Under the pieces are notes generated by a model, which did not search any database, was not told the origin of the DNA, and saw only the letters and a program-made list of their open reading frames with translations. A stretch of DNA of 7,030 nucleotides from Propionibacteriaceae bacterium (GTDB lineage Bacteria; Actinomycetota; Actinomycetes; Propionibacteriales; Propionibacteriaceae): contig JAUNUL010000150.1 of assembly GCA_030538175.1 (NCBI GenBank), positions 1 to 7,030 on the forward strand, read 5' to 3'. The position numbers were made by a program, and so were the translations under genes. This document shows, in pieces, positions 1 through 7,030 of the stretch (positions within the stretch are counted from its first letter, which is position 1; each line of letters starts with the position of its first letter).

Positions 1-92
1 AAAGTGCATAGTCAAGTCGGTGCTCGGTGCTACGTCTTTTCCCGGCGCTTGGTATCAGCTCGGCCCTCTGTCGGACACCTGCGCTCGGTCAG
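1..92. other. Noncoding stretch downstream of cobK; nothing identified
   Basis: This stretch lies between the cobK stop and the left window edge. I see no tRNA, no riboswitch consensus, and no stem followed by a T-run that would make a clear terminator for cobK. On the minus strand a TTGACT hexamer sits near the edge (about 11-16) and could be a -35 element for a gene outside the window, but its -10 partner would lie beyond the edge. A short imperfect direct repeat (GGTGCTC then GGTGCT, about 20-32) is also present and has no obvious meaning. Confidence 0.4.
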
Positions 93-851
93 TCATCGGT
101 CATCCTCAGCGAGCACCTCGAGCACCAGCAGTGTGGCGGCTCGCACGTCCTGCACGATGACCTCGGCCCGTTCAGCCGGCCGGGCCACCATGACCACCGG
201 TATCCCCAGCTCGGCGGCCACCTCGAGTTTCGCCTCCGTGAGCGCCCCACCGGAGTCCTTGCTGACGAGCACGTCGATGTCGTGTTCTTTCATCAGTGCC
301 CGTTCGCTGCCGGCGTCGAACGGTCCCCGGGTGCGGAGGATCGTCCAGTGCGGCCACTGTTCCTCTGGCGGCTCCACGAGGCGGACCAGCGCCCACGTGT
401 CCCGCCAGTCCGAAAAGTGTGTCAGCCCCTGGCGCCCAGTGGTGAGGAAAGGCCGCTCCCCGAGTTCCGCCATCGCGGCCGCGGCGTCCTCGATGCGGTC
501 CACCCAGGTCCACTCGCCGGCACGTTCATGCTCGCGCCATCCCGGCCGCAGCAACCGCACGAGCGGCACCCCTGCCTGCTCACAGGCTTCGACCGCATGG
601 TCCGACATGGTCGCCGCAAACGGATGGGTGGCATCAACCACGAGCCGAACCTCATGGTCGGCCAGAAAACTCACCAACCCGGTGACCCCACCGAACCCGC
701 CGATCCGCACCTCGCCGACCGGCAGGGCGGGATTGCTGACCCGACCTGCCAAGGAGGAGAGCACGCGTACCCCCGCGTCATGCAGCCGTTCAGCCAGCGC
801 GCGGGCTTCGCGCGTCCCGCCGAGCACCAGCACGTCGCACGGTTCGGTCAT
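93..851 (-). CDS. cobK: Precorrin-6A reductase CobK
   Basis: CobK/CbiJ-family enzyme of 252 residues. The family performs the NADPH-dependent reduction of the precorrin-6A macrocycle (or its cobalt form) in cobalamin synthesis, in the cytoplasm. Visible motifs in order: N-terminal Rossmann-like strand with GGTREA (11-16), the family hallmark VVDATHPFA (71-79), TTGRQG (137-142), RTRGPF (173-178) and SKDSGG (197-202). The length fits actinobacterial CobK, at roughly 245-255 residues. The ATG at 851 was chosen because it puts the nucleotide-binding strand right at the N-terminus. The same frame stays open upstream to 1316, but there it only shadows ftsH. The ftsH stop and the cobK start form TGACATG, one base apart, with only a distant AGG as a possible ribosome site, so translation probably depends on ribosomes finishing ftsH. 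No other cob gene is in view. The cobalt-early (CbiJ) or cobalt-late (CobK) branch cannot be decided from this gene alone. Confidence 0.94.
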   Translation of the reverse strand: MTEPCDVLVLGGTREARALAERLHDAGVRVLSSLAGRVSNPALPVGEVRIGGFGGVTGLVSFLADHEVRLVVDATHPFAATMSDHAVEACEQAGVPLVRLLRPGWREHERAGEWTWVDRIEDAAAAMAELGERPFLTTGRQGLTHFSDWRDTWALVRLVEPPEEQWPHWTILRTRGPFDAGSERALMKEHDIDVLVSKDSGGALTEAKLEVAAELGIPVVMVARPAERAEVIVQDVRAATLLVLEVLAEDDR

Positions 852-852
852 G

Positions 853-2907
<2,055 letters not shown>

Positions 2908-2938
2908 GACCTGCCTAATAAGGGACGTTGACGCATGC

Positions 2939-2955
2939 CGACCCTACCCGGGTCG
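2939..2955. repeat. Inverted repeat in the ftsH upstream region
   Basis: A perfect 6 bp inverted repeat, CGACCC / GGGTCG, separated by 5 bases. Allowing one bulged base it extends to 8 bp arms (2936-2957). It overlaps the best -10 candidate of ftsH, so it could be an operator, or it could form a small RNA hairpin after hpt. There is no T-run, so it is not a typical intrinsic terminator. In GC-rich DNA such a short repeat can arise by chance. Confidence 0.4.
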
Positions 2956-2969
2956 CACCAATTCGACCG
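2941..2969 (-). promoter_or_regulatory. Tentative ftsH promoter
   Basis: In the 122 bp gap between hpt and ftsH the minus strand carries TAGGGT (2941-2946), which fits the TAnnnT actinobacterial -10 pattern. The predicted transcript start near 2934 would leave a leader of about 27 bases containing the AGGCAGG ribosome site. At 17 bp spacing the -35 position holds CGGTCG, a poor match to TTGACA. The support is position plus a partial consensus only. Confidence 0.3.
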
Positions 2970-3029
2970 TCTCGTCGACGTTCGCCCGCGTACGCGCGTC
3001 CGCTGCGTCGCCGGATTCGGGGAGCAAAC

Positions 3030-3581
3030 TCAGGAATAGACGTGTGGGGCGAGCGACCCCAGGCACCGCAGGTTGCGATAGCGCCCGTTGTAGTCGAGCC
3101 CATAGCCCACGACGAACTCGTTGGGGATATCGAACCCGACCCACTTCACGTCGACCGCGTTCTCTGCCGCTTCGGGCTTGCGGAACATGGTCATGATCTC
3201 GAGGCTCGCGGGTTCGCGGGACTTCAGGTTCGACAGCAGATAGCTCAGCGTGAGCCCCGTATCGATGATGTCCTCCACGACCAGCACGTGGCGCCCGGAG
3301 ATGTCGGTGTTGAGGTCCTTGAGGATCCGCACCACACCCGATGACTGGGTGCCGGAGCCATAGGACGAGATCGCCATCCAGTCCATCGAGCAATGGATCG
3401 ACAGCGCCCGGGTCAGGTCGGCCATCACCATGACGGCACCGGTCAGCACACCGACCAGCAGCACGTCCTTGCCCTGGTATTCGGCATCGATTTCGGCGGC
3501 GATCTCGAGCAACCGCGCGTTCACCTCTTCCTCGGTGAACAGCACCCGGTCGAGATCGGCAGAGACATGAGAGTGGTCCAC
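3030..3581 (-). CDS. hpt: Hypoxanthine (guanine) phosphoribosyltransferase
   Basis: Purine salvage enzyme of the type I phosphoribosyltransferase fold (183 residues). It converts hypoxanthine, and usually guanine, plus PRPP to the nucleotide in the cytoplasm. Motifs: pyrophosphate loop GVLTGAVM (44-51), flexible loop with SSYG (72-75) followed by SGVVRILKDL (81-90), the PRPP-binding signature VLVVEDIIDTGLTL (99-112), and the base-binding end with K146, GFDIPNEFVVGYGLDY (149-164) and R167. The length is typical. The start is GTG at 3581. It lies 5 bases after the tilS stop, the stop and a short ribosome-site-like sequence overlap as TGAGG, and no better in-frame start is seen. Coupling with tilS is likely, and the tilS-hpt-ftsH order is conserved in actinobacteria. 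One oddity is Thr47, where actinobacterial relatives usually have Lys (LKG). Confidence 0.96.
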   Translation of the reverse strand: MDHSHVSADLDRVLFTEEEVNARLLEIAAEIDAEYQGKDVLLVGVLTGAVMVMADLTRALSIHCSMDWMAISSYGSGTQSSGVVRILKDLNTDISGRHVLVVEDIIDTGLTLSYLLSNLKSREPASLEIMTMFRKPEAAENAVDVKWVGFDIPNEFVVGYGLDYNGRYRNLRCLGSLAPHVYS

Positions 3582-3586
3582 GGGCC

Positions 3587-4543
3587 TCAGTCTGTCATTA
3601 TCTGCAGCCGGTCATCACGCCTGCCCACCCGAAGGCCTGGAACCTCGACCCATTTCTGTCCCCGCCAGTCAGTGATCAGCGCTTCCACGGCCTTCACGTG
3701 GGCGTACGCCGGCTCGGTCGCCCCGTGCGCGAGCAGCCAGCGTCGCAGCACCCGGCGACGCAGGGCTGGTTCGTTCGGAATCCAGGCCAGCGGCAGCGGC
3801 CCGGTAAGTCGACCGCGCGGTGCGGCGTTCTCCGCGAGCTCATCCAGCAGCTGGGTGTCGTCGCGCAGCATCACCGCGGTCCGGGCCAGCGCCTGGGCGA
3901 TCCCAGGGCCGAGTTCGGATTCGAGCATCGGCATGATCTTCTTGCGGACGCGGACGCGGGCGAACCCGAGGTCGTCGTTGTGCGGGTCCCGCCAGAACTT
4001 GGTGTCGAGCTCCGCACAGGCCGCTTCGGTGACCTTGCGGCGTACGCCCAGGAACGGCCGCACGAACCGATCCCGCGCGGGCGCCATGCCGCTCAACGAC
4101 CGGGCACCCGAACCCCGGGCGAGGCCCAGCAGCACCGTCTCGGCCTGGTCGTCCAGCGTGTGCCCCAGCAGGACGACCGCGTCCAGTGCCTCCGCGACTT
4201 CATCGAGTGCCGCGTGGCGCGCGGTCCGCGCGGACGCCTCCGGGCCGGTCCCGTCGGGGACGACGGTGACGGCGACGACATCGGTGGCGAGCCCGAGCCG
4301 CTCGGCGCGGGTGGCCGCCTTCTTCGCCACATTGCCGGAGTCGTCCTGCAGCCCGTGGTCGATGACGACGGCACGGGCCGGCAGGTCGCGGCGCTTGGCC
4401 ACGATCGCCGTGGCCGCCACCAACGCCAGCGAGTCCGCACCGCCGGAACAGCCGACGAGCAGGCCCTTGGTGACCCCACTCAGCGACTCTTCAACTGCGG
4501 CCACCAGCTCCACCATGGCCGGTCCCAGTTCCTTTTTCGCCAT
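3587..4543 (-). CDS. tilS: tRNA(Ile)-lysidine synthetase TilS
   Basis: PP-loop ATPase (318 residues). The family attaches lysine to C34 of the CAU-anticodon tRNA-Ile, changing decoding from AUG to AUA and charging from Met to Ile; it acts in the cytosol and is usually essential. Motifs: PP-loop SGGADS (33-38), IDHGLQ (61-66), ARTARHAAL (105-113), GHTLDDQAETVLLGLARGSG (127-146) and WRDPHNDD (184-191). The C-terminal part is short, as usual for actinobacterial TilS; Escherichia coli TilS is about 430 residues and has extra C-terminal domains. I chose the ATG at 4543 because it has a good ribosome site (AGGGG, 5 bases upstream) and puts the PP-loop at the usual distance from the N-terminus. The frame stays open to a start at 4627, but that 28-residue extension is Arg/Gly-rich, unlike the family, and would overlap the upstream gene. 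Confidence 0.95.
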   Translation of the reverse strand: MAKKELGPAMVELVAAVEESLSGVTKGLLVGCSGGADSLALVAATAIVAKRRDLPARAVVIDHGLQDDSGNVAKKAATRAERLGLATDVVAVTVVPDGTGPEASARTARHAALDEVAEALDAVVLLGHTLDDQAETVLLGLARGSGARSLSGMAPARDRFVRPFLGVRRKVTEAACAELDTKFWRDPHNDDLGFARVRVRKKIMPMLESELGPGIAQALARTAVMLRDDTQLLDELAENAAPRGRLTGPLPLAWIPNEPALRRRVLRRWLLAHGATEPAYAHVKAVEALITDWRGQKWVEVPGLRVGRRDDRLQIMTD

Positions 4544-4552
4544 GCCATCCCC
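4538..4552 (-). promoter_or_regulatory. Ribosome binding site deciding the tilS start
   Basis: On the minus strand AGGGG lies 5 bases before the ATG at 4543. It is the clearest Shine-Dalgarno sequence seen before any gene in this window. It supports this start over the upstream in-frame one at 4627, and it suggests that tilS is initiated independently of the metalloprotease gene 50 bp upstream. Confidence 0.6.
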
Positions 4553-4593
4553 TGATCCCCATCGTGCCTGTTCACATGGTCGCCGATCCCGAC

Positions 4594-5609
4594 TCAGCCG
4601 ACCGTTGCGTCCATCCGCGCCACCCACAGGCCGGGCTGGTGGATCTCCGGCAGCGTCGGCAGGGTCTCCGGCGAGAACAACGCCAGGTTGAGCATCTCAA
4701 TGCCGCGACTGTCGATCACGTGGCGGCAGAAGCGGGCACCATCGCGATATTGCGCGAGCTTCACGTCCATGCCCAACAACTGCCCCACGATCCGATCGAA
4801 ACCGGAGCGGTTGTTCCGACGGATCTCGAACCGCTCCCGGATCTGGTGGACCGAACCGATCACCTGCGGCCCCACGCGGTCCATGATCACGTCGGCGTGT
4901 CCCTCGAGCAAGGACATGACCGCGGTGACCTGGCCGATGGAGTCACGCAGTTCCTCGCTCTGGGGCAGATAATCCAGCAGCGACCCACGTCGACCCTCGC
5001 GACTGGTGAAAGCCTTGACCAGGTCGAGCTTGGCGATGGTGGCTTGGTCGGTGAGCCCGGTCAGTGCCTCCGCCTGGCCGCGGAGATAGTCCCGCAGCCA
5101 CGGAAAGGCGGTGAACTGCACTCGGTGGGTCTCCTCGTGCAGGCAGACCCACAACCGGAAATCCTGCGGGTCGACCTCAAGCTGGACTTCGGCCGCAACG
5201 ATGTTGGGTGCCACGAGCAGCAGGCGGCCGTCGGGGCCACGTCGGCGGGGGCAAAGATGTCGAACTGCCCGAGCACCTTCGTCGACAACCACGCCAACAC
5301 CGCACCGATCTGGGCACCGGCGAGACGTCCGGTCGTGCTGGGCTCAGGCGCCGTGGGGACGATCGATGACAGCGCCTCAACGTTGGCTCGCAGCCAGGCC
5401 GTGCGGTCGGCGACAACCACGGGGGCGGTGTCCATCGGCACGTCGATCCGCGCCGTCTCGCGCACCAGCGGCTGGGCTTCGCGGGCGTAGCGATACAAAT
5501 CCTCCACCGCGCGCCGGGCCTGGTCATCGCTCACGCGCGGGCCTGGGCGCACCAGGCGCACGCCGGTGGCTTCCGCGCTCGGCCAGTGCAGTTCGTGCGT
5601 CGTGGTCAT
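4594..5609 (-). pseudogene. Zinc-dependent metalloprotease (Zincin_2-like), interrupted by a -1 frameshift
   Basis: Two overlapping frames together make one conserved actinobacterial zincin of unknown substrate, the family often listed as DUF2342 / Zincin_2 and normally found between dacB and tilS. The first frame (5609 down to about 5238) carries the N-terminal part ending in LGQFDIFAP (113-121). The second (about 5238 to 4594) continues with GRLLLVAPNI, FRLWVC, the zinc motif HEETH, LLEGHAD and LGMDVKLAQY. Joined at V124, the protein would have about 338 residues, with HEETH at 158-162 and EGHAD at 236-240, where I expect the third ligand. No catalytic residue is lost, and both halves keep family conservation, so the lesion is recent, a sequencing error, or bypassed by ribosomes. 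The ATG at 5609 lacks a Shine-Dalgarno site but sits at +1 of a -10 candidate. If the frameshift is false, this is an intact CDS. Confidence 0.9.
5231..5262 (-). other. Frameshift zone in the metalloprotease gene
   Basis: The first frame reads GAC GTG GCC CCG across 5243-5232. The family sequence resumes only when reading steps back one base, giving GGC CCC GAC GGC from 5238. One extra G on the minus strand (a third C after 5238 on the plus strand) would restore D-V-G-P-D-G-R-L-L-L without a break. No X XXY YYZ slippery heptamer is present at this point, which argues against classical programmed -1 frameshifting. Runs of C and G nearby make a length error plausible. Confidence 0.75.
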
Positions 5610-5615
5610 GGTGCG

Positions 5616-5621
5616 AGCGTA
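5616..5621 (-). promoter_or_regulatory. Possible -10 element for a leaderless metalloprotease transcript
   Basis: The minus strand has TACGCT, fitting TAnnnT, placed so that its last base is at -7 if the A of the ATG at 5609 is +1. No Shine-Dalgarno sequence precedes that ATG. The combination is what a leaderless mRNA, frequent in actinobacteria, would show. No convincing -35 element is seen at 17-18 bp, so this is tentative. Confidence 0.4.
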
Positions 5622-5652
5622 CGCGGGCCGCCCGGCCAGCCCAGTCCGACAT

Positions 5653-7030
5653 TCATCCGCGGCAGCCGCACGTGGCCAGGGTCGCGGTCACGCGGTCCAG
5701 CCAGACGCGGGTCGGGTACTCGTCCTGTTCCCCGGTCACCAGGAATGCGTACACGAGCCAGGAACCATCCTCGGTGCGGACATACCCCGCGAGCGAATGG
5801 ACGTTGGTGAGGGTGCCTGTCTTCGCCCGCACCAAGCCGCGACCGGGGGCGGTCCCTTCGGCCACGAACCGGCCGGCGAGCGTACCCTCCACCCCCGCCA
5901 CCGACATCCCGGTCGGAATCGCCCGATAACGATCCGCGTCCGGTTTCACGGCGAGCTGCACGGCATGGGTGAGCGCGCTCGCCGACACCCGATTCGCGCG
6001 CGCCAACCCGGACCCGTCGACGATCCGCATGCCATCGGACCAGGCCCCCAGACCGGTCAAGACTTCCTGCATCGCCGCTTGAGCGTCGGTGATCGAGCCG
6101 CTGCGGCCGCCATGGCGGCCGACGTGCCGGAACAGCACCTCGGCGGCGTCGTTGTCGGAATAGATCAGCACCTGCTCGACGATGTTCTCCACCGGCATCG
6201 ACCGTACGCTCGCGACCGTGGTCGCCGCGTCGGGGGAGGTGCCGCGGGTCACCGGGCCGACCTCGACCCCGCGATGGCGGAGTTCGGCGACGAATGCATC
6301 GGCTGCGACCTGGGGCGGGTCGGCGTCTCGGGGCCCGATCGCGTCACCCTTCGGGCGTGCCCCGTCGACCCACAGCGCGGACGTTTCGGCCGCATAGTCG
6401 CGATACACCGGTATCCACTCCGGATTCCACCCCGGTCCCGCAAAGAGGGAGGTGTCAACCACGATCTCAACGGGCTGCCCCGCAGTCGGCGGCACCGGCG
6501 TCGGGCTAGCCGATGGGGGCGCATCCTCGAGTGCCGTCGCGGTGGCGGCGGCGAGGTCGAGGATGGAGCTGCGCGCCGGTGGCCCGTCGGCGGGGCCCTT
6601 CGCCAAGTACGGGTCACCGCCGCCGACCAGATAGAGACGCTGGGGTTCGGCAGGGTCCCGGAGCACCCGGGTGGTGAACCGGTGGTCGGGTCCATAGACG
6701 TCGAGCGCGGCCAGACTCGTCAGCACCTTCAGCGTCGACGCCGGCACGGCGCCCGCATCGGGGTTGTCGGCGTACAACGTCTGGCCGGTGCTCTCATCAA
6801 TCACAAGCCCGAACGTGTCGCCCTTGAGCGGGCCCAGGCCGCGGATCCGTTCTGTGACCGCGGCGGCCGAGGTGCCGGGCTGGGGGCTGGCCTGATTCAG
6901 CACCGGGCTCGCCGGTGCTGCTGGGAGAGCCGTGGACCGTGCGTCCGGATGGTGGAAGACCGCGGGGTCGACGGTAGGCGTACCCCCGTCGCGATAGAGA
7001 CCCACCGCGTACAGGCCCGTGCGCACACCC
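5653..7030 (-). CDS. dacB: D-alanyl-D-alanine carboxypeptidase DacB (PBP4-type, S13), 5' end cut by window edge
   Basis: Serine peptidase of family S13, a low-molecular-mass penicillin-binding protein that trims the terminal D-Ala (and may cleave cross-links) in peptidoglycan outside the membrane. Residues are counted from the GTG at 7026; the frame runs past the window edge, so the real start is probably outside. Catalytic motifs: STLK (97-100, nucleophile Ser97), SDN (290-292), DGSGL (337-341) and KTG (402-404). LYLVGGGDPYL (131-141) and the long insert between the first two motifs are typical of S13. An Ala/Pro/Ser-rich segment (about 165-185) lies in that insert. The N-terminal signal or anchor is missing from view; only a low-complexity stretch before about residue 60 is seen. 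The coding part ends TGA at 5653, 43 bp before the metalloprotease start. In many actinobacteria ppa lies close by, which cannot be tested here. Confidence 0.95.
   Translation of the reverse strand, partial: GVRTGLYAVGLYRDGGTPTVDPAVFHHPDARSTALPAAPASPVLNQASPQPGTSAAAVTERIRGLGPLKGDTFGLVIDESTGQTLYADNPDAGAVPASTLKVLTSLAALDVYGPDHRFTTRVLRDPAEPQRLYLVGGGDPYLAKGPADGPPARSSILDLAAATATALEDAPPSASPTPVPPTAGQPVEIVVDTSLFAGPGWNPEWIPVYRDYAAETSALWVDGARPKGDAIGPRDADPPQVAADAFVAELRHRGVEVGPVTRGTSPDAATTVASVRSMPVENIVEQVLIYSDNDAAEVLFRHVGRHGGRSGSITDAQAAMQEVLTGLGAWSDGMRIVDGSGLARANRVSASALTHAVQLAVKPDADRYRAIPTGMSVAGVEGTLAGRFVAEGTAPGRGLVRAKTGTLTNVHSLAGYVRTEDGSWLVYAFLVTGEQDEYPTRVWLDRVTATLATCGCRG

Noticed and set aside
1..92. A tRNA or cobalamin riboswitch near the left edge.
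   Set aside because: No T-arm, acceptor pairing or B12-box-like sequence could be found on either strand.
4544..4627. A longer tilS beginning at 4627.
   Set aside because: The extra 28 residues are unlike TilS N-termini and would overlap the metalloprotease end. The ATG at 4543 has a strong ribosome site and fits the family.
5236..5262. Programmed -1 ribosomal frameshifting in the metalloprotease.
   Set aside because: There is no X XXY YYZ slippery heptamer at the switch point and no evident stimulatory structure. A length error or true mutation is the simpler explanation, though recoding is not excluded.
3393..5490. Plus-strand frames of 432 codons (3393-4691) and 308 codons (4564-5490) opposite hpt, tilS and the metalloprotease.
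   Set aside because: Both are antisense to genes with clear catalytic motifs, and their Arg/Ser/Ala-rich translations look like no known family.
5610..5652. A GC-rich hairpin (GGCC arms) as terminator of dacB.
   Set aside because: The stem is short with a very small loop and no T-run follows; GGCC palindromes are frequent in DNA of this composition.

Overview
The window is a high-GC stretch whose gene content and order (dacB, a HEXXH zinc metalloprotease, tilS, hpt, ftsH) match a conserved chromosomal housekeeping block of Actinomycetota. The cobalamin gene cobK follows it. A member of the Propionibacteriales or a neighbouring order is plausible, but this is an inference from gene order and no marker gene here fixes the genus. 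I see no mobile element, CRISPR array, rRNA, tRNA or phage gene.

All six genes lie on the minus strand, so they are read from right to left. dacB (S13 D-Ala-D-Ala carboxypeptidase) enters from the right edge without its N-terminus and stops at 5653. After 43 bp comes a Zincin_2-type metalloprotease (5609 to 4594). It is split by a -1 frameshift near 5238, and conserved family motifs survive on both sides. tilS (tRNA-Ile lysidine synthetase) follows after 50 bp, and hpt (hypoxanthine phosphoribosyltransferase) begins 5 bp after the tilS stop. A 122 bp gap with a possible promoter and an inverted repeat precedes ftsH (membrane AAA+ zinc protease). cobK (precorrin-6A reductase) starts one base after the ftsH stop. 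The leftmost 92 bp hold nothing I can identify.

The genes serve cell-wall trimming (dacB), tRNA decoding fidelity (tilS), purine salvage (hpt), membrane protein quality control (ftsH) and corrin-ring reduction (cobK). They look like a conserved neighbourhood transcribed in one direction rather than one pathway. tilS-hpt and ftsH-cobK have the spacing of translationally coupled pairs. The very long plus-strand open frames opposite these genes are codon-bias shadows.

I find no convincing new multi-gene system. The points most worth checking are the frameshift in the metalloprotease, cobK directly after ftsH where many actinobacteria carry folate genes, a Lys-to-Thr change in the pyrophosphate loop of Hpt, and an inverted repeat over the presumed ftsH promoter.
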